Origin: Nocardia asteroides
Lineage (GTDB): Bacteria; Actinomycetota; Actinomycetes; Mycobacteriales; Mycobacteriaceae
Assembly (NCBI GenBank): GCA_019930625.1
Contig: CP082844.1
Location: 4,898,001-4,962,000, forward strand
Length of the DNA: 64,000 bases
Direction: 5' to 3'
Part shown: positions 25,701 to 34,607 of the stretch, in pieces
Layout: each line of letters starts with the position of its first letter
Numbering within the stretch: position 1 is the first letter of the stretch
Translations under genes and position numbers: made by a program
The notes under the pieces: generated by a model
What the model saw: the letters and a program-made list of their open reading frames with translations, nothing else
Told to the model about the DNA's origin: nothing
The model's database searches: none

Positions 25701-28700
25701 ATCGGTGCGGTCGCGCGGGCGGCGAACGCGACGGTCTTCATGGTCATGCACGCCGCGCTGACCGCCCTGCTGTCGCGGCTGGCCGGTGTCACCGATATCG
25801 CGGTGGGCACGCCGGTGGCGGGCCGAGGGGAACGCGAACTCGACGATCTGATCGGCATGTTCGTCAACACGCTCGTCCTGCGGACGCAGGTGTCGCCGCG
25901 GGAGTCGTTCGCCGATCTGCTCGCCGCGACCCGCGAGACGGATCTGGCCGCGTTCGCGCATGCCGACGTGCCCTTCGAGCAAGTGGTGGAGGCGCTGAAT
26001 CCGCCGCGTTCCACCGCGCATCTGCCGCTGTATCAGGTGACGCTCGATGTCCAGAACCTGAGCAAGGCCGCCTTGGAGCTGCCCGGGCTCACCGTCGAGC
26101 CGGTCGAGAACGGTTTCGAACCGGCGCAGGCCGACTTGAACCTGAACCTGGTGGAGCAATCCGGTGACCAAGGGCATCCGGACGGCATCCGGGGACGGCT
26201 GACCTATGCCACCGATCTGTTCGTCGAGGCGACGATGACCCGGTTCGCGCAGGCCTACGTGCGGATCCTGGAAGAGGTGACCGCGAACCCGGCGGTCGCG
26301 GTCGGCGACATCGACCTCGTGGACCCGGCGCAGCGTCGCGAACTGCTCGACGCGGCCGGTGACGCCGGGGTCGCGGTGGCTGACACGACCCTCGCGGAGT
26401 TGTTCGCCGCCCAGGCCATGGCGCGGCCGGACGCAGTCGCGGTGACCGACGGTGCGTCACAGCTGACCTACGCCGAACTCGATCGGCGCGCCGCCGCGGT
26501 GGCGGCTCGGCTGGCCGAGCAGGGCGTGGGTCCGGAAACACTGGTGGCCGTGGCATTGCCGCGCACGGCCGACCTGGTAGTCGGCCTGCTCGGCGTCGTG
26601 CGCGCGGGGGCGGGATATCTGCCGCTGGACGTCGCGTATCCGCCGGAGCGACTGCGATTCATGCTCGACGACGCTCGCCCGGCCGCGGTGCTGACGTCGG
26701 CGGACCTGTCCGCGGCAGTGCCGGAATGCACCGCGCCGGTACTGCTGGTCGAGGATTGCCGGAGCGACAGCGCGGCCGTGCCGGCCGCGGTATCGGGTGT
26801 GCGGCCGGGCAACGTCGCCTACGTGATCTACACGTCGGGATCGACCGGCCGCCCGAAGGGTGTGACGGTCAGCCATCGGGAAGCGGTCACTTTGTTCGCC
26901 AACGCGGCCGAGCGGTTCGACGTGGGACCCGACGACGTGTGGACGATGTTCCATTCGTACGCATTCGATTTCGCGGTGTGGGAGATCTGGGGCGCGTTGC
27001 TGTCCGGCGGCAAGGTCGTCGTGGTCGACTACGACACGTCCCGGTCGCCGGAGGCGTTCGTGGACGTCGTCGCCCGGGAGCGCGTGACGGTGTTGAGCCA
27101 GACACCGTCGGCGTTCTACGGATTCGCCGAGGCGGAGCGCCGGTATCGCGAAGCCGGTTGTCCGGCAGGTGATCTCGCGCTGCGCTATGTCGTCTTCGGT
27201 GGCGAGGCGCTGGATGCGTCCCGGTTGGGCGACTGGTTCGCGGCGCATGCGCCGGGAACGCCGCGGCTGATCAACATGTACGGCATCACCGAGACGACCG
27301 TGCACGTGACGTTCTCCGAGGTCACCCACGCCGACTCGGCGGGGATCGGTTCGCCGCTTCCCGGGTTGCGGGTATACGTCCTCGACGACCGCCTGCGTCC
27401 GGCGCCGATCGGTGTGGCCGGGGAGATCTACGTCTCCGGTGGCCAGCTCGCGCGAGGTTATCTGGGCGCGCCCGCCCTGACGGCGGGACGATTCGTGGCC
27501 GACCCGTTCGATCCCGACGGCGCCCGGCTCTACCGATCCGGGGACGTGGGCCGGTGGCGGAATGCCGCCGGCGGGCTGGAGTTGGTGTACGCGGGCCGGG
27601 CCGACGCGCAGGTGCAGTTGCGCGGGTTCCGCATCGAGCTGGGCGAGGTGGAGTCGGCCCTGCTGAGGCATCCGCTCGTCACTCAGGCCGCTGTCACGGT
27701 GCACCGGCACGATCGCGGTGTGGATCAGCTGATCGGCTACGTCGTCGGCATCGACGGCGAGCGGATCGACCCGGCCGAGGTCCGCGAGACCGCAGCGGAG
27801 GTGCTGACCGGTTACATGGTGCCCGCGGCGATCATGGTGCTGCCCGCACTGCCGCTCACGGTCAACGGAAAGCTCGACCGGAAAGCACTGCCCGCTCCCG
27901 CGTTCGAGGAGTCGACGGAGACGTTCGTCGCGCCGCGGACCCACACCGAGAAGGTGATCAGCGAGGTCTACGCGCTGGTCCTGGGCGTCGGGCGGGTCGG
28001 TGTTTCGGACGGGTTCTTCGATCTCGGCGGCAACTCGCTACTGGCGACGATGGTGGTCACCGAGTTGCGCACGCGCGGTGTGACGATCCAGTTGCCGTGG
28101 ATTTTCGACGACGCGACGCCGAAAGCCCTGGCGGCCAGGGCCGACGGCGCGGCAGGAGCCTCTGGGCTGCAAGTGTTGCTGCCGCTGCGTGCGCACGGCG
28201 CGAAGCCGGCGATCTTCGCGGTGCACCCTGCGGGCGGGCTGGCGTGGTTCTACGGCGGAGTGGTCGAACATCTGCACAGGGACCGGCCGTTGTACGGTTT
28301 GCAGGATCCCCATGTCGTAGCGGGCGAACCGGGTGCGCATTCCGTCGATGAACTCGCCGAACGCTATGTGGCCGAGATTCGCCGAGTGCAGCCGAGCGGA
28401 CCGTATCACTTGCTCGGATGGTCGTTGGGCGGTGCGATCGCGCACGCCGTGGCGGTCCGGCTCCAGCGAGCGGGACAGCGCGTCGGCATGCTGGCCATGA
28501 TGGACAGTGCTGTCGGCGACTCGGAGGCGCTGGCCGCGTCGATGAGCACCACCGCGGACCAGCCCGCGCCGGGTGAGCTGATGGCCGATCTGCTCGGTGG
28601 CTGGCGAGAGCTGTTCGATCTCGGCGCCGAGGTGACAGCGGACACCCACGAGCGGGCATGGGCGGTGATCCGCGATCAGGTGACCGCCAGCGGAATGTTC

Positions 28701-28979
28701 ACCGCCGAACAGGTCGACCGGGTGATGGAGAGTTTCCAGACCGCGGCCGGCATCGCCCAGGAGTACCGACCGGAGGTTTTCGACGGCGACCTGGTCTTCT
28801 TCACCGCGGGCAAGGACCGCGCGGACCACGACGCCGTCGTGCGGACGTGGCGGCCCTTCATCACCGGTGACCTGCACAACACGGTCGTCGACGCACGTCA
28901 TCTCGAATTGACTCACCCGCACGCCCTGGCTGTCATCGGCCCGATCCTCGAACGGTTCTCGAACGCCGATTCGGCCTGA
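4509..28979 (+). CDS. giant seven-module non-ribosomal peptide synthetase with terminal thioesterase
   Basis: This single gene encodes about 8156 residues. The ATG at 4509 is chosen because GAGGGG lies seven bases upstream; an ATG at 4494 is the alternative. Domain order is C-A-T | C-A-T | C-A-T | C-A-T | C-A-T-E | C-A-T | C-A-T-TE. All seven C domains carry HHxxxDG (first His near residues 146, 1207, 2254, 3319, 4382, 5925, 6957), the E domain carries HHLAVDG (5442), each A domain has the [YF]TSGSTG core and a C-terminal GK[VL]D lysine, and carrier serines are near 1021, 2071, 3133, 4196, 5254, 6774 and 7843. The thioesterase has GWSLGG with Ser7972. Because the protein begins with an EntF-like C domain and lacks a loading module, the first amino acid should be capped by an acyl or aryl group delivered in trans. 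The terminal TE should release a linear or cyclic heptapeptide. No MbtH homologue, transporter or tailoring enzyme is adjacent. The product is unknown. Confidence 0.97.
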   Translation: MNLKSDGTADGDLGLIPLSSAQYGMWLADHMPGGPAVNIAQYVEIEGPVDLDVFNRAVNAAGHETESLLVRVVESDGRPYQYVDRGIIHDEPLLDFSDAEDPVAAAMEWMRRDYNTKVVDLGRDRLTATRLIRVGENHYFWYGRAHHLVIDGYGAFNMLTRMAEHYNALLEGRPPTRLDAASLREIVEAEQAYRASRRYETDKAYWLNKVSDLPTPVSLSGRTARAGKLDRVAGLQLPALLSDRLDRFAAEVNASAAQVVIAAFAAFLARMTGTDDVALSMPVTARVTKRLRNAAAMLANMVPIRFAVRHSTTVEELVRASVSELVSAMRHQLYRFEDLRRDSAALDASANSFGPIVNILFFDSEIRLGSAAGRYRALTSGALDDLQLNLYRSGADAPLLIELHGNANLYRQGELESHADRFVDFLHRMMESPLDTRIGDIQLVGPAEELRIVEELAGHDGRSPSATLVDLLARQAAATPSAPAVTSDDTTFTYRELDERSNRFARRLIALGAGPESLVAIAMPRDADLIVAALGVLKSGAGYLPLDTAHPAERLEYVLGDANPIAVVTKPGMREQVPGDPGRVVLFDDVLAAEQAADPITDAERTGPLRPDHLAYVIYTSGSTGRPKGVTITHRAVSTYLVNSCAEIGIRAGDVWTLFHSFAFDYSVWEIFGALVTGGRVVVVDSLTSRSPDDVVRLAAREKVTVFSQTPSAFYQFAAARQRYAHAGEPEGELSLRLVILSGEALDPAALADWYEHNPNLPVLANSYGITETTVFVTYTGLTPDIAVPGAPSTVGPALPGLRTYVLDERLRPCPLGAWGEIYVAGTQLARGYLDRPALSAGRFVANPFGQPGERLYRSGDVARWNHEGELEYRGRADQQVQLRGFRIELDEIRNALLGHSSVAAAVVVVHLPGTEAARLVGYVVPAVGAACEADDLRTHVGGLLPEYMVPSSIVVIDAVPLTVNGKVDYRALPEPVFDSAAAYVAPRTVVEESIADVFAEVLGTDRVGVLDSFFELGGNSITATSAAVRIAEVTRCDVSVRDLFVKQTVAELAAHLEDARRSARPVLRAAARPEPIPLAPAQNRMWLVNQTDPTSAAYNIPLIVQLTGRLNAAALRAALTDVIDRHESLRTVYPAVDGEGTQVVLSADEVVAGLDLTPQPTDPDDIDHRIRELASVGTDLRERAPIRVALLATADRRRHVLVVVLHHICCDGSSLRPLAADVAVAYEARAEGKIPDWEPLIVQYADYSIWHRSLLGDPDDPDSRSAHQLRYWSRQLAGMPPVLELPADRPRPARRSMLGDVADTVIPAETFAGIERLARAANVTTFMVVHAALAVLLARLSGSADITIGTPVAGRGERALEPLIGMFVNTVPLRTEVSSEESFTEFLARVKDIDVDAFANSDVPYERVVDELHPKRSMAYAPLCQVYLAFENMDRASLELSELTVELLDPGPEPAKVDIIVTVAENTAAGGDVALRINYATDLFDRETVDELAERLNRVLDAFVSNPRARVGDVDLLSGVERLGLVPASGGRAETPRVLADVLLVGDRGTPAVVSGDRVLSYGELDEWSNRLARVLIEWGVGPGDQVALAMGRSVEFVVGVWAVARAGAAFVPIDPRYPSERVAHMVADAEVEVALTVETSCALLPGHVRQLVLDHPGTEAFIAAQSPAAVTDADRVRACRVADAAYVLYTSGSTGKPKGVAVTHEGLANFAIEQRERYRVDRRSRVLQVAAPGFDAVMLELLMAHANGAVLVVSPPEVFAGAQLAELIRAHEVSHAFVTPSVLATMSPAGLDSLQVLVAGGEAVPAETVAVWAPGRRLHNGYGPTETTIMVAISDPLCVGDPVTIGGPIRGIDAVVLDDRLRPVPVGVTGQLYVSGVQLSRGYLNRPASTAATFVANPYGPAGTRMYGTGDLARWTTEHTLEYLGRTDFQVKIRGQRIELGEIEAVLAGHQAVAAAVVVGVPTDGGTRLAAYVVPADGAVDTAELTKYAAQRLPSHMVPDTTMVLDTLPLSSVGKVDRAALPEPEFAPAVEFVAPRNATEQIVADICAGVLGIERVGVLDSFFDLGGNSLSATRAAAQLSGAFGVEVPLRAIFETPTIGALAERLRSADAATREPLVPQERPDRIPLSPAQARMWFLNQFDTSSPVYNIPLVVRMSGDLDVAAMHAAIADVLERHEALRTVYPDSDSGPHQVIVPVEAALPPLAPVTVAAGEVEARVVAEVTVGFDVTTEVPFRVALLRTAPDEHSLVLVVHHISFDGSSLAPLAADLMTAYKSRVRRQPPQWAPLPVQYADYALWQRKLLGTEDDPHSPTVAQTRYWLAALADLPEVLDLPTDRARPAKQSFHGGTVSATLPADLHREVVSLARRHDATVFMVMHAAYAALLARLSGTGDIAVGTPIAGRGEQGLDGLVGMFVNTLVLRTYIEPGASFVRILDQVRATDLAAFENADIPFERLVEVLNPPRSTAHAPLTQVGFSFQNIEIPTVEFEGLTVSAQMADPSVAKYDLHLNLVDALEPVGEPGDMAVEFGYATDLFDEATVTAMFERYLLLLRAIVLDPTCPIGDIDLLTAQESSRLRMRSAGVATPLPAVTIADLFAAQVAATPEHTAVLDDVSGARLDYRDFGARVNSLARALIRRGVGPGTVVAVAMRRSVDLLATLYAVHAAGAAYLPLDPDHPVDRVRAVLSAARPVAVLTRPDDQASLPGDVPVWAHAELKAEHEDSSAVTDADRTRPLRPEDLAYVIYTSGSTGVPKGVAVPHAAVVNQLRWMHDHYRLDGDDVMLLRTPVTFDLSVWELFSAPTCGAAVVVAGPDAHGDPREVARLMAEHRVTTVDFVPSLLSAFLEVATSRRFPALRRVLCIGEALPTETVRRFRDFSDARIDNLYGPTEAAVSVTAHRIDTVEGVAVPIGVPEANVTVHVLDSRLHPVPVGVTGELYLGGVQLARGYHERPGLTAATFVADPFGAGGGSRLYCTGDLVRWDEAGELRYVGRADTQVKVRGLRIELGDIEAALIAHEQVHAAVAQVCADGGEQRLVAYVVADATLDVRQVRSFLSDRLPAYMVPSSVTRIDSVPLNANGKVDYRALPEPDPSAQVAEFRSPQGLVEQAIATVFAELFDRPEIGADDNFFELGGNSLVATRALSRIGDVVDVTIPVRAIFEAPTVAGLAERVARLRAVPSLPAPTRVPRPDRIPLSHAQTRMWFLNQFDPAAPGYVVPLAIRLDGALDPAALAAAVGDVVERHESLRTMYPAVDGTPTQVVLDTEDVLATCDLTPQAVGERELPHRLAEFCGIGFDVAKAVPLRVALYQLSDAAWTIALAAHHISCDGFSVAPLAADLVVAYRARSGGAAPAWAPLPVQFADYALWQRAVLGSADDPDSYVARDIAYWRQQLAGVPDLLELPTDRPRPLEQSQRGAVLHVAIPGELQGRVESLARRAGATTFMVVHTALAVLLSRLSGSADVTVGVPHAGRGDRSLDNLVGMFVNTLVMRTRITLDQTFAGLLEEVRRTDIEAFDHATVPFEQLVDALNPVRSTAHTPLFQVLLAYQNMTRARVELPGLTVENVDPGDSAAIYDLLLMMSEGHGTHNEPTGMTLRLTYATDLFDEDTARCFADRFVRVLDAAARDAECTVGEIELFGAAERSEVLERWNDTGGSAAPGRTLVDMFDEQVARTPDSTAIRLSDGTAWTYRDFDARVNRLARWLIARGAGPETIVAVAVRRSAELVTAVYAVVKAGAAFLPIDPDHPSARIAHVLDAARPLVVLTTAADSADLPSGFECVPLDRLDVTNLSAARVTDAQRRMPLRPNHLAYVLFTSGSTGVPKGVALTHAATVSQLAWAQRQWPHDTSDAVLHKTPITFDIAVWELFWPLQTGAHIVVAEPDGHRDPAYLADVIARRRITTVHFVPSMLDVLLESVGAARLPSIRRVFVAGEALAQRTVDDAAQVFAGAELVNWYGPAEAEVVTSARCAPHATTATTVPIGAPAAGMKVYVLDSRLRPVPVGVVGELYVSGIQLARGYHARADLTCRAFVANPFGVAGERLYRTGDLVRWRKTGELEYLGRSDFQVKVRGQRVEPGDIEAALRAVPQVARAVAIVTTERIVGYVTPVPGAVLDGRAIREQLTRTLPSYLVPDGVQVLDAMPLTANGKLDRSALPQPVFDTGETFVSPRTEAEAVLARLVAELTGADRVSVTANVFEIGVNSLSAAQLAARAQAAVGVDVGIKDVFDAPTIAALAQRISTRTGSTVAPLTARRRHGVIPLAAAQRRIWFLNQIDTGSAAYNICFAARLTGPLDIDALRAAFLDVVTRHEPLRTVFPLIEGDPCQVVRDVASIAADVTFEPEPVSGETELGDRIRDAVEAGFDIADAVPVRARLYRTASEEHVLVVVVHHIAADGASMAPLARDVFAAYGARVSGHAPQWQPLEIQYADYALWQREMLGSEDEPTSLIARQIEYWTDALDGAPELLALPTDRPRPATVSMDGGNIRFELPARLHDDIVRLAHREGVTMFVVLHAALAILLARTAHSDDISVGTPVAGRGRPELDDLVGMFVNTVVLRTRIEDDRSFRELLAHVRDVDLEALAHADLPYERLVEVIGRPRSTAYSPLFQVMFGLQNTRAARFELPGIGVEVLDPGIAQAKADLTVLVTERRDGDQAAGIDGEIIYATDLFVESTARSLAERFVRVLEAVTCDPARPIGRIGLLSAADTERLVPARGGEAARPCLLPDVLDAAVATDPAAVALIGGTGTLTYRELDRRANQLARRLITRGAGPGVFIALAVPRSVDYHVAMWAIAKTGATFVPVDLRYPVERIAHMVHDSGVEIGLTLASARTSLPDVVRWLLLDDPQTADEIAAQSDQPVTDADRGRALRLQDAAYLIYTSGSTGTPKGVVVTHAGLASFAAEQRERYRVDSTSRVLQVAAPAFDAVLLEALMAHAAGASLVVSPPEVFGGPDLAELIRTHQVSHAFLTPSVLATMSPAGLESLRMLAVGGEMVPAELIATWAPGRRLHNIYGPTETTIVITMSDPVRPGDPIAIGGPIRGAQALVLDARLRPVPVGVAGELYLSGAQLARGYLNRRTATAGAFVADPHGEPGARMYRTGDIVRWTAQHTLEYVGRSDFQVKIRGQRIELGEIDAALLTHPQVAAAVTVSRTGPGGQPLLAAYIVTETGTIVDPATVLDHVASVLPAHMVPSALTVLDRMPITSTGKVDRKALPEPVFRAAGDDAVAASTDLERTIAVAFADVLGIASVGVTTSFFALGGDSILSIQLASRLKSAGVIVTARDIFEHKTVRGLARVAAAAERVSLPELPGGGVGEIPFTPVVSWFTERLGAAPRFAQSMLVRLPRDARVGDVTATVRAVLEQHDMLRARLCDQRLEVPPASAADAEGSVRTHTFGADRVPGSEGFTAVAEAALAEASDRLDPAAGRMVQVVCLLPEPGVDAEARALVVIHHLAVDGVSWRILIPDFATAWQQVTRGRAVELPAQGTSMRRWAHAVADAAAGRAEEFELWHRMAAAPDPLLGSAVLDPALDTHSTVRHLTVTLPVETTSALLDAVPRAVHGNVDDALLAGLAVATTRWRHRRGVAHAGLKVLLEGHGRAEQIAEGADVSRTVGWFTNTYPVALDLSGVEARDPRAAVKSVKDQLRRIPDKGIGYGLLRYLHTDTSARLAALPEPQIGFNNLGRVGVDLTTLSDLAWIPTDETFDRRSAFDPDMPAAAAVTIDVNIVDTPAGPRLTAHVGYASRLLEHDDVAELVDEWVDALTEITAAARAEEDWGFSPADVPLVEVTQTDLDAFAGRYGSLADVWSLAPLQAGLLFHAELAAGDLDVYTAQSTLTLAGVIDEHRLERAAAALLERHPNLRAAFVRTADGIPAQVIPAASVGRWRRVDLRDGTTTPEELIAAERAVPFDPADPPLLRFLLIAVAPQEFRLVLTAHHLLLDGWSLPLLWRELIGLYAVGARAELLPAVASYRGYLEWLDRREPSAGIQVWREVLGDFTEPTVVADARTHTTVGIPVDSAVVLDRAVTAELVEYARARAVTMATIVQFAWGVVLGNLLGVERVVFGGTVSGRPAELPGVESMIGLFINTIPVAVHVPRASTIEEALQRLQADNTRLLDHHDVELSRILSAVDAAQLFDTLVVFESYPVDSSGLGEADIDGMRVIAADGSDAAHYPITVQAHQDDRLHVRIRYQQARVDDRTAAALAARLETVLRAIPAEPRALLGAVDLLSAAERRALVPATGGQARSACVLAELLAAGAATNPDAAAVVSCARTMSYAELDAWSNRVARALIDWGVGPGDQVALAMARSVEFVVGIWAVAKTGAAFLPVDPRNPADRVGHMLADSQVRVAVTVAASRELVPDPVRRLVLDDPATREAIAGRSAEAVTDSDRLRTPDVRDAAYVLYTSGSTGTPKGVAVTHEGLANFAAVQRVRFGADSRSRVLNASAPGFDVVVLEILLAHANGAVLLVPPPDVFGGPELAEFIRAQRVSHSFMTPSVLATMSPEGLDSLRVLVAGGEAVTPEIVTVWSPGRRLLNGYGPTETTILAGISAPLNPGETVTIGGPISGVEAVVLDAWLRPVPVGVAGELYLAGVQLARGYVNRPVATSGAFVANPFGAAGSRMYRTGDLARWTPEHTLEYLGRSDFQVKIRGQRIELGEIEAVLAGQPGVEHAVVVLRKDERGIGRLVGYLVGSEDLDPEEIRAAARLRLPAHMVPDACVVLAEFPLTRTGKLDRMALPAPEFSAARAWVAPRTETERQVAEVFGNVLDIDRVGATDSFFDLGGNSLSATRVTAQLGTALGVGLGVRDLFEAPTVAQLAARVATSERTDRLPLVPRTRPTLVPLSLAQQRMWFLNQLDTSVGAYNIPLVIRLKGELDICALRRACELVIERHESLRTKFPTTDGTPHQVTVPAEAVPATLTAVTVEAERLMERVLATVSASFDVTQAPPLRMELFRLDEHEHVLVIAVHHICADGQSMLPLARDVAVAYQASKHGTPPLWPALAVQYADYTLWQRDVLGDERDPGSVMAQQLRFWKDTLCGLPELLELPTDLPRPPVASMRGRTVDFEISASLQERIGAVARAANATVFMVMHAALTALLSRLAGVTDIAVGTPVAGRGERELDDLIGMFVNTLVLRTQVSPRESFADLLAATRETDLAAFAHADVPFEQVVEALNPPRSTAHLPLYQVTLDVQNLSKAALELPGLTVEPVENGFEPAQADLNLNLVEQSGDQGHPDGIRGRLTYATDLFVEATMTRFAQAYVRILEEVTANPAVAVGDIDLVDPAQRRELLDAAGDAGVAVADTTLAELFAAQAMARPDAVAVTDGASQLTYAELDRRAAAVAARLAEQGVGPETLVAVALPRTADLVVGLLGVVRAGAGYLPLDVAYPPERLRFMLDDARPAAVLTSADLSAAVPECTAPVLLVEDCRSDSAAVPAAVSGVRPGNVAYVIYTSGSTGRPKGVTVSHREAVTLFANAAERFDVGPDDVWTMFHSYAFDFAVWEIWGALLSGGKVVVVDYDTSRSPEAFVDVVARERVTVLSQTPSAFYGFAEAERRYREAGCPAGDLALRYVVFGGEALDASRLGDWFAAHAPGTPRLINMYGITETTVHVTFSEVTHADSAGIGSPLPGLRVYVLDDRLRPAPIGVAGEIYVSGGQLARGYLGAPALTAGRFVADPFDPDGARLYRSGDVGRWRNAAGGLELVYAGRADAQVQLRGFRIELGEVESALLRHPLVTQAAVTVHRHDRGVDQLIGYVVGIDGERIDPAEVRETAAEVLTGYMVPAAIMVLPALPLTVNGKLDRKALPAPAFEESTETFVAPRTHTEKVISEVYALVLGVGRVGVSDGFFDLGGNSLLATMVVTELRTRGVTIQLPWIFDDATPKALAARADGAAGASGLQVLLPLRAHGAKPAIFAVHPAGGLAWFYGGVVEHLHRDRPLYGLQDPHVVAGEPGAHSVDELAERYVAEIRRVQPSGPYHLLGWSLGGAIAHAVAVRLQRAGQRVGMLAMMDSAVGDSEALAASMSTTADQPAPGELMADLLGGWRELFDLGAEVTADTHERAWAVIRDQVTASGMFTAEQVDRVMESFQTAAGIAQEYRPEVFDGDLVFFTAGKDRADHDAVVRTWRPFITGDLHNTVVDARHLELTHPHALAVIGPILERFSNADSA
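7730..10840 (+). other. NRPS module 2: C, A, T
   Basis: The C domain looks LCL-type with HHICCDG at 8127-8147. The A domain core YTSGSTG starts at 9579. The specificity residues read D A L F V G G I M, a hydrophobic pocket suggesting an aliphatic or other non-polar residue; this is inference. The carrier motif LGGNS has its Ser codon at 10719. The A domain is a close paralogue of those in modules 5 and 6. Confidence 0.85.
10870..14020 (+). other. NRPS module 3: C, A, T
   Basis: The C domain is LCL-like (HHISFDG at 11268-11288). The A domain core YTSGSTG starts at 12738; specificity residues read D L W D L I L V S. The scaffold ([19 protein letters not shown]) is the one common in serine-activating A domains, but His278 and the rest of the serine pocket are replaced, so the substrate is open. 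The T domain LGGNS has its Ser codon at 13905. Confidence 0.8.
14060..17210 (+). other. NRPS module 4: C, A, T with atypical carrier motif
   Basis: The C domain carries HHISCDG at 14463-14483. The A domain has FTSGSTG (15933) instead of YTSGSTG, and the usual NxYGPTE block reads NWYGPAE. Specificity residues read D I W H F A W V V, which resembles no code I can name with confidence. The T domain motif is IGVNS rather than LGGNS: the glycine two residues before the phosphopantetheine serine (codon 17094) is a valine. The serine itself remains. Confidence 0.8.
17250..21800 (+). other. NRPS module 5: C, A, T, E (D-residue)
   Basis: The C domain carries HHIAADG at 17652. The A domain core begins at 19119; specificity residues read D A L F A G I I V, again a hydrophobic pocket. 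The T domain has LGGDS (Ser codon 20268), the variant that usually precedes epimerisation domains. The E domain (about 20430-21770) has HHLAVDG at 20832, [14 protein letters not shown] and IGFNNLGR, so it looks intact. The residue at position 5 should be delivered in D form. Confidence 0.9.
21830..24950 (+). other. NRPS module 6: DCL-type C, A, T
   Basis: The C domain opens with [14 protein letters not shown] and has HHLLLDGWS at 22281, features of C domains that accept a D-configured upstream residue, in agreement with the E domain before it. The A domain core starts at 23688; specificity residues read D V L F V G G I L, close to module 2. The T domain LGGNS has its Ser codon at 24828. Confidence 0.88.
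24980..28979 (+). other. NRPS module 7: C, A (threonine-like), T, TE
   Basis: The C domain carries HHICADG at 25377. The A domain core starts at 26829; specificity residues read D F W S V G M V H, which differs from the well-known threonine code (DFWNVGMVHK) only at position 278, so threonine is the best guess. The T domain LGGNS has its Ser codon at 28035. The type I thioesterase (about 28190-28970) has GWSLGG with Ser codon 28422 and a C-terminal [10 protein letters not shown] histidine. No further condensation or reductase domain follows. Confidence 0.88.
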
Positions 28980-29018
28980 GCCTGCGCCGCCGCCCCGAAC
29001 GCGGTCGGCTCGATAGCG

Positions 29019-29057
29019 GCGGAAACCGCGGCCGGTGATACCGGCCGCGGTTTCCGC
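29019..29057. terminator. 18-bp perfect inverted repeat between NRPS and fadE5
   Basis: The two arms (29019-29036 and 29040-29057) are perfectly complementary over 18 bp around a GAT loop. It lies between the convergent 3' ends of the NRPS and fadE5, so it can act as a bidirectional terminator. There is no T-run, as is usual in these genomes. Confidence 0.75.
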
Positions 29058-29103
29058 GGTGACCGCCAGGGGAGAGCCCGTCGGTCGTGGGATCCGGGCC
29101 GGC

Positions 29104-30939
29104 TCAGAACGCGGCTTCGTCGAGTTCCATGACGCTGATGTCCACGTCGGAGATGACCGACCAATCCGCACTGAGGTGCGGGAGGACGTTCTTGGCGAAG
29201 AACGACGCGACGGCGATCTTGCCCTGGTAGAAGGCGCGGTCCTGGTCGCCGGGGTCGGCATCGAGTGCGGCCGAGGCGATTTCGGCGGCGACGATGAGTC
29301 GCCAGGCGACGAGGAGGTCTCCGACGGCGAGCAGGAACCGGACGGAGTTCAGTCCGATCTTGTACAACTCGGTGGGCTGTTCCTGCGCGGCGAGCAGGTG
29401 CTGGGTGAATCGGCCCGCCATGTCCTGCACGTCTTCGAGCGCGGTGGCGAGCAGGACCTTCTCGACCTTGAGCCTGCCGTTGCCGGTGGTGGAGTGCGCC
29501 GTGTCCCGGATCTTGCCCGCGAGATGGGCCAGCGCGACGCCGCGGTCACGGGCGATCTTGCGGAAGAAGAAGTCCTGCGCTTGGATGGCGGTGGTGCCCT
29601 CGTAGAGCGAGTCGATCTTCGCGTCGCGGATGTACTGCTCGATCGGGTAGTCCTGCAGGAAGCCGGAGCCGCCCAGGGTTTGCAGCGACTCGGTCAGGTA
29701 CTGGTAGGCGCGCTCGGAGCCGACACCCTTGACGATCGGCAGCAGCAGATCGTTGACCCGAGCGGCCAATTCGGCGTCCGCTCCCGAGATGTGCTGAGCG
29801 ACAACATCGTTCTGATGGCCTGCGGTGTAGAGGTAGATCGCGCGAAGCCCTTCGGCGTACGCCTTCTGCATCATCAGCGACCGCCGCACATCGGCGTGCC
29901 GGGTGATGGGGACCTTCGGCGCGGCCTTGTCCGCCATCTGGGTCAGATCACTGCCCTGCACGCGGGCCTTGGCGTATTCGAGGGCATTGAGATAGCCGGT
30001 GGACAAGGTCGCGATGGCCTTGGTGCCCACCATCATCCGCGCTTCCTCGATGACCTCGAACATTTGCGCGATGCCGTCGTGCACCTCGCCGACCAGCCAG
30101 CCCTTGGCGGGGATGCCGTGGCCGCCGAAGGTGACCTCGCAGGTGGCGGAGGCTTTGAGGCCCATCTTGTGCTCGACGTTGGTGACGAACACGCCGTTGC
30201 GCTCGCCCAGCTCACCGGTCTCGGGGTCGAAGTGGAACTTCGGCACGAAGAACAGCGACAGGCCCTTGGTGCCCGGTCCGGCGCCCTCGGGGCGGGCCAG
30301 TACCAGGTGCATGATGTTGGGGAACAGATCGTCGGAGTCGGCGGAGGTGATGAACCGCTTGACGCCCTCGATGTGCCAGGTGCCGTCTTCCTGCTCGAGC
30401 GCCTTGGTGCGGCCCGCTCCGACGTCGGAGCCTGCGTCGGGCTCGGTCAGCACCATGGTGGCGCCCCAGCCCTGGTCGGCGGCGATCTGCGCCCACTTCT
30501 TCTGCTCGTCGGTGCCGATGCCGTGGATGATATGGGCCATCGACGGACCGGTCAGGTACAGGTAGGCCGCGGGCTGGGCGCCGAGGACGAATTCGCTGAT
30601 CGCCCAGCTGACCATCGAGGGCGCGGGTACACCGCCGATCGCCTCGGCCTTGCCGACGCGCCACCAGTCGGCGTCGTACCACGCCCGCACCGAGTTCTTG
30701 AACGATTCCGGCAGGCTGACCGAGTGGGTGGCGGGATCGAACACCGGTGGATTGCGATCGGTGTCGGCATACGGCTCGGCCACCGGTCCTTCGGCCAGGC
30801 GCGCGGCCTCCGCCAGCATCGACCGCACGGTGTCGCCGTCCAGGTCACCGAACGCTCCGGTGCGCAGGACGTCGTCCAGTCCGTACACCTCGAACAGGTT
30901 GAACTCGAGGTCACGCACGTTGCTCTTGTAATGGCTCAC
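29104..30939 (-). CDS. fadE5: acyl-CoA dehydrogenase, FadE5-like
   Basis: The protein is 611 residues, the length I recall for mycobacterial FadE5, and opens with (M)[17 protein letters not shown], the characteristic FadE5 N-terminus. [10 protein letters not shown] is the flavin/substrate-side acyl-CoA dehydrogenase motif and [10 protein letters not shown] carries the catalytic-base region; a C-terminal extension beyond the usual 380-residue fold is typical of this large subfamily. It should catalyse FAD-dependent alpha,beta-dehydrogenation of acyl-CoA in beta-oxidation. The GTG at 30939 is preferred, with GAAAGG nine bases upstream; longer starts to 31032 lack support. The gene is read in the same direction as the tandem-TetR gene upstream, and two 17-bp direct repeats lie in the gap between them, so it is a likely target of that regulator. 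Confidence 0.93.
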   Translation of the reverse strand: MSHYKSNVRDLEFNLFEVYGLDDVLRTGAFGDLDGDTVRSMLAEAARLAEGPVAEPYADTDRNPPVFDPATHSVSLPESFKNSVRAWYDADWWRVGKAEAIGGVPAPSMVSWAISEFVLGAQPAAYLYLTGPSMAHIIHGIGTDEQKKWAQIAADQGWGATMVLTEPDAGSDVGAGRTKALEQEDGTWHIEGVKRFITSADSDDLFPNIMHLVLARPEGAGPGTKGLSLFFVPKFHFDPETGELGERNGVFVTNVEHKMGLKASATCEVTFGGHGIPAKGWLVGEVHDGIAQMFEVIEEARMMVGTKAIATLSTGYLNALEYAKARVQGSDLTQMADKAAPKVPITRHADVRRSLMMQKAYAEGLRAIYLYTAGHQNDVVAQHISGADAELAARVNDLLLPIVKGVGSERAYQYLTESLQTLGGSGFLQDYPIEQYIRDAKIDSLYEGTTAIQAQDFFFRKIARDRGVALAHLAGKIRDTAHSTTGNGRLKVEKVLLATALEDVQDMAGRFTQHLLAAQEQPTELYKIGLNSVRFLLAVGDLLVAWRLIVAAEIASAALDADPGDQDRAFYQGKIAVASFFAKNVLPHLSADWSVISDVDISVMELDEAAF

Positions 30940-31055
30940 GGGCCAGGGCCTTTCGACAAAACGGCCGGTGTACCGGCAAGGGATCAGGCGGGCGCACGGA
31001 TGGGTGATCGCCCCCGGCACACTGTGCGGCACCGAACATGCGAAAGCAATCCGAT

Positions 31056-31147
31056 GTTAATGACTACTAAGTAAATGATTGAATGACCGCTGCATAAAAT
31101 CCGCTGATAGCGCGCAATTGGCATGGTTAAGTTAATGACCAATAAGT
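31056..31147. promoter_or_regulatory. two 17-bp direct repeats upstream of fadE5 (candidate operator)
   Basis: The sequence GTTAATGACYAMTAAGT occurs at 31056-31072 and again at 31131-31147, with 15 of 17 positions identical and a 75-bp offset. Both lie in the AT-rich gap between the tandem-TetR gene and fadE5. Two copies would suit a regulator with two DNA-binding domains. Confidence 0.5.
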
Positions 31148-31155
31148 GGCACAAA

Positions 31156-32385
31156 TCACTGTGCGGGAATTCGCCCATGGATTCCGGCCGTTTCGATCCG
31201 CTCTCCGATCGTCACGAGAACGTCGACGAGATCGCCGCGCCTGCGGAAGCGTGGGTTGCGTACCGCATCGATGACCACGGTGGTGACGGCACGGCTGAGC
31301 ACCCGCGCCGCCGGAGCGGGCAAGTCCGGCCGCACGGCTTGCAGCATGCGGGCCCACTGGGCGATGCCGTCCAAGCGCACCCTCCGATAGCGCTGCACCG
31401 CGTCACCCGGCAGATGCCGGGTCTCGCTGACGGTGATGGCCAGCAGATCGGGCTCGTCGACGCCCAGTTGCGCGAAGCTGCGCAGGAGTGAGCGCATTGT
31501 CTCCTCGGCGCCGCGGCCCTCGGCGATCGCCCGGGCGAGCAGCAGCCGAAGCCACTCGTCCTGCCGTCGGACGATCTGGTCCAGCAGCTCGGCCTTGCTC
31601 GAGAAGTGGTGGTACAAGGCAGGACCCGTGACGCCGACGGCCGCGCCGATGTCTTCGATGCCTACGGCGGCATAGCCGCGGGTGCTGAATAGTCGCGCCG
31701 CTTCGGCGAGCATCCGCTCCGACCGCAGTGCTCGGTCGAGCGCGATGTTGCCGGTCTCCGTGCGCGGCTGCCGGTTCGGCGCATGGCCCGCCGGATGCTC
31801 GGGCAGCTCGGTGGCGATCACCGCCGCGACGGCGGCGTCGAGCACCTGCGCGGCGGCCGGAGCGGGCAACTCGGCGCGGTGGTAGGAGGGGCTGACCGCG
31901 ATCGACAGCACGCACCAGCTGAGTAGTTCGACGTCGGCGGTGCTCAGTTCCGGCCTGCGCAGGCGAATCGTGCGTCGCAGGTACCGGGTGATGCGCGAAG
32001 CCCGGACCAGCACGGCGGTTTTGTCGGCGGGGGTCAGGTTGCGGAACTCCAGTTGCCACAGCCTCGGCAAGCCGCGCAGTTCGAGCGCCACCCGCACCAG
32101 CGCCGCCAGGACCGCGTCGCCGGAATCGTCGGCGCGGTACGCGGCGTCCACCCGGTACAGGGTGTCGTCGAGGCCCACCAGCAGGCACTGTCCCAAGAGC
32201 TGTTGTTTGTTGCGGAAGTGCCGGTACAACGCCGTCGCGGAGATGTCGACCGCCGCCGCGATGTCGGCCATCGTCGTGCCGTAATAACCGCCGTGCGTGA
32301 ACGCGTCGGCCGCGGCATCCAGGATCATCTGGCGCCGATGCGGCGGTCTCCGCCGTGGCTGTCTGCTGTCGGCCTGTGTGCGCAT
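31156..32385 (-). CDS. tandem TetR-family transcriptional regulator (Mce3R-like)
   Basis: The 409-residue protein contains two complete TetR DNA-binding domains. The first is near residues 15-65 (RQMILDAAADAFTHGGYYGTTMADIAAAV followed by ALYRHFRNKQQLL, quoted in part). The second is near 215-265 ([15 protein letters not shown], then ALYHHFSSKAELL). Each is followed by its own ligand-domain helices. Length and duplicated architecture match mycobacterial Mce3R, a repressor of lipid-import and redox genes; orthology is inference. It precedes fadE5 in the same orientation and is divergent from the MarR gene. The ATG at 32385 is the first start available, without a strong ribosome site. Confidence 0.88.
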   Translation of the reverse strand: MRTQADSRQPRRRPPHRRQMILDAAADAFTHGGYYGTTMADIAAAVDISATALYRHFRNKQQLLGQCLLVGLDDTLYRVDAAYRADDSGDAVLAALVRVALELRGLPRLWQLEFRNLTPADKTAVLVRASRITRYLRRTIRLRRPELSTADVELLSWCVLSIAVSPSYHRAELPAPAAAQVLDAAVAAVIATELPEHPAGHAPNRQPRTETGNIALDRALRSERMLAEAARLFSTRGYAAVGIEDIGAAVGVTGPALYHHFSSKAELLDQIVRRQDEWLRLLLARAIAEGRGAEETMRSLLRSFAQLGVDEPDLLAITVSETRHLPGDAVQRYRRVRLDGIAQWARMLQAVRPDLPAPAARVLSRAVTTVVIDAVRNPRFRRRGDLVDVLVTIGERIETAGIHGRIPAQ

Positions 32386-32458
32386 CGCGGTCAGTGTGGC
32401 GCATCGGAGTGTCTGTGGCGGCGTGGGGGACGGGTCGGTGTGGGAACCCTCGCCTGTG

Positions 32459-32472
32459 TGACGATTTCGTCA
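32459..32472. promoter_or_regulatory. 14-bp palindrome between tandem TetR and MarR genes
   Basis: TGACGATTTCGTCA has perfect 6-bp arms around TT. It sits in the 178-bp divergent gap, about 90 bp upstream of the MarR start, in a position suitable for an operator of either regulator. Confidence 0.4.
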
Positions 32473-32563
32473 TAAGCGACGTTCCGAAGCTACTGTCGAG
32501 TAGGCTTCCCGAGCCATCACCGACCGGGATCGTCGTCGATCAGATAAGCAGAGGGAGCCGCCC

Positions 32564-33010
32564 GTGAGCGCTGACACCGCGGACGCCGCAGCGCTGTCGT
32601 CCATGGCTGCCCGGCTGCGCATCGCGTCCACCGTGATTCTGCGGCGCGCGCGAAGGGATCCCGATGAACGGCGGCTGTCCGCGACGCAGTGGGCGGTGCT
32701 GGGGCGCCTGCACCGGTACGGCGCCCTGGCCGCGGTGGACCTGGCACGACTGGAGATGCTGCGACCGCAGACCATGCGCAACGTGGTCGACGGTCTGCGC
32801 GATCAGGGCCTGATCGTCGGTGTGCGCGATCCGAACGACGGGCGCCGGGTGAATCTGACCCTCACCGACGAAGGCCGCGCCTGGGTGTGCGGACATCAGG
32901 CGTCGGCGAACGACGTTCTGGCGCAGGTCTTGTCCGAGAGCTTGCCCTCCGGCGAGCTGCACAAGGTCGGCGAGGCACTGGAACTGCTCGAACGCATCGC
33001 CTACGGGTGA
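32564..33010 (+). CDS. MarR-family transcriptional regulator
   Basis: The 148-residue protein has the MarR winged-helix arrangement: LSATQWAVLGRLHRYG, a recognition helix region LEMLRPQTMRNVVDGLRDQGLI and the beta-wing VRDPNDGRRVNLTLTDEGRAW with the conserved DxR. Members usually bind short palindromes as dimers and respond to small phenolic or oxidant ligands. The GTG start at 32564 follows GAGGGAG. It precedes gnd by 151 bp and is divergent from the tandem TetR gene; the palindrome at 32459 may be its autoregulatory site. Its target and ligand are unknown. Confidence 0.9.
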   Translation: MSADTADAAALSSMAARLRIASTVILRRARRDPDERRLSATQWAVLGRLHRYGALAAVDLARLEMLRPQTMRNVVDGLRDQGLIVGVRDPNDGRRVNLTLTDEGRAWVCGHQASANDVLAQVLSESLPSGELHKVGEALELLERIAYG

Positions 33011-33161
33011 GCGCGGCGGACCGGATGCGGCTCGCGATGCCTTCCGTGCCCGCGCGGGCGGGGTAGGTAAGGTCTGAAGCGTCGTGGAACGGACTCCACG
33101 ATGCAGCCGCCGAACAGCTTCGCGCGGACGCGCCGCCCTGTCGAACGAAGAGAGTTGATCG

Positions 33162-34607
33162 ATGCCGACCTCTACAGCGCGTGCACAGATCGGGGTCACC
33201 GGTCTGGCGGTCATGGGTAGCAACATCGCACGGAACTTCGCCAGGAACGGCTATACCGTTGCGCTGCACAACCGCACCGTCGCCAAGACCGACGCACTGC
33301 TCGAGGCCCACGGTGACGACGGCGACTTCGTGCGCACCGAGACGGTCGAGGAGTTCGTCGCCGCGCTGGAGAAGCCACGCCGGGTGCTGATCATGGTCAA
33401 GGCCGGCGCCGCGACCGACGCGGTCATCGAGGAACTGGCGGCCGCGATGGAACCGGGCGACATCATCATCGACGGTGGAAACGCCCTCTACACCGATACC
33501 ATTCGGCGAGAAGCGGCGATGCGCGAGCGCGGGCTGAACTTCGTCGGCGCCGGCATCTCCGGTGGCGAGGAGGGTGCGCTCAACGGCCCCGCGATCATGC
33601 CGGGCGGCCCGAAGGAGTCCTACGACTCGCTCGGTCCCCTGCTGGAATCCATCGCGGCGAAGGTCGACGGAACGCCGTGCTGCACCCATATCGGTCCCGA
33701 CGGCTCCGGGCACTTCGTCAAGATGGTGCACAACGGCATCGAGTACGCCGACATGCAGTTGATCGGCGAGGCCTACCACTTGTTCCGCGACGCGCTGGGC
33801 TTCGACGCCAAACAGATCGCCGATGTGTTCACCCAGTGGAACTCCGGCGATCTGGAGAGCTACCTCGTCGAGATCACGGCCGAAGTCCTCGAGCAGGTGG
33901 ACGCGAAGACGGGCAAACCGCTGGTGGACGTGATCGTCGACGCGGCGGAGCAGAAGGGCACCGGGCGCTGGACGGTGAAGTCCGCGCTCGACCTCGGCGT
34001 GCCGGTGACCGGAATCGCCGAAGCGGTGTTCGCGCGAGCGCTCTCCGGTTCCCGCGACCAGCGCAAGGCCGCCAAGGGGCTCGCTTCGGGCCGGTTGGCC
34101 GAGAAGCCCACCGACGTAGAGCAGTTCACCGAGGACATCCGGCAAGCGCTCTACGCCTCGAAGGTGGTCGCTTACGCGCAGGGTTTCGACCAGATCGCCG
34201 CGGGCAGCGTCGAATACGACTGGAATCTGCGCCCCGGCGACCTCGCGACGATCTGGCGCGGCGGCTGCATCATCCGCGCCCGCTTCTTGAACCGGATCAA
34301 GGACGCCTACGACGAGAATCCGGCACTGCCGAGCTTGATCCTCGCGCCGTACTTCCGGGAAGCGATCGAGACCGCCACCGACAGCTGGCGCCGTGTCGTG
34401 GCCACCGCGACCCTGCTCGGAATCCCGGTACCGGCGTTCGCGTCGTCCCTGTCCTACTACGACGCCCTGCGCGCCGAGCGCCTCCCGGCCGCGCTCACCC
34501 AGGCGCAGCGTGATTACTTCGGCGCCCACACCTATGAACGCGTCGACGCCGAAGGCAAGTACCACACGCTGTGGAGCGGCGATCGCGGCGAGGTTCGCGC
34601 CGACTGA
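33162..34607 (+). CDS. gnd: 6-phosphogluconate dehydrogenase, decarboxylating (long form)
   Basis: The 481-residue protein matches the long dimeric form of 6-phosphogluconate dehydrogenase. The N-terminal GLAVMGSNIARN is the dinucleotide-binding loop, GAGISGGEEGAL is the family substrate signature, and KMVHNGIEYADMQLIGEAY carries the catalytic lysine region. The C-terminal helical domain is complete through the SYYDALRAERLPAALTQAQRDYFGAHTYER block. It oxidises and decarboxylates 6-phosphogluconate to ribulose 5-phosphate with NADP+ in the cytosolic pentose phosphate pathway. The ATG at 33162 follows AAGAGAG. Its last 113 bp overlap, on the opposite strand, the annotated 3' end of the ctpJ frame, and a strong hairpin follows the stop. 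Confidence 0.96.
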   Translation: MPTSTARAQIGVTGLAVMGSNIARNFARNGYTVALHNRTVAKTDALLEAHGDDGDFVRTETVEEFVAALEKPRRVLIMVKAGAATDAVIEELAAAMEPGDIIIDGGNALYTDTIRREAAMRERGLNFVGAGISGGEEGALNGPAIMPGGPKESYDSLGPLLESIAAKVDGTPCCTHIGPDGSGHFVKMVHNGIEYADMQLIGEAYHLFRDALGFDAKQIADVFTQWNSGDLESYLVEITAEVLEQVDAKTGKPLVDVIVDAAEQKGTGRWTVKSALDLGVPVTGIAEAVFARALSGSRDQRKAAKGLASGRLAEKPTDVEQFTEDIRQALYASKVVAYAQGFDQIAAGSVEYDWNLRPGDLATIWRGGCIIRARFLNRIKDAYDENPALPSLILAPYFREAIETATDSWRRVVATATLLGIPVPAFASSLSYYDALRAERLPAALTQAQRDYFGAHTYERVDAEGKYHTLWSGDRGEVRAD

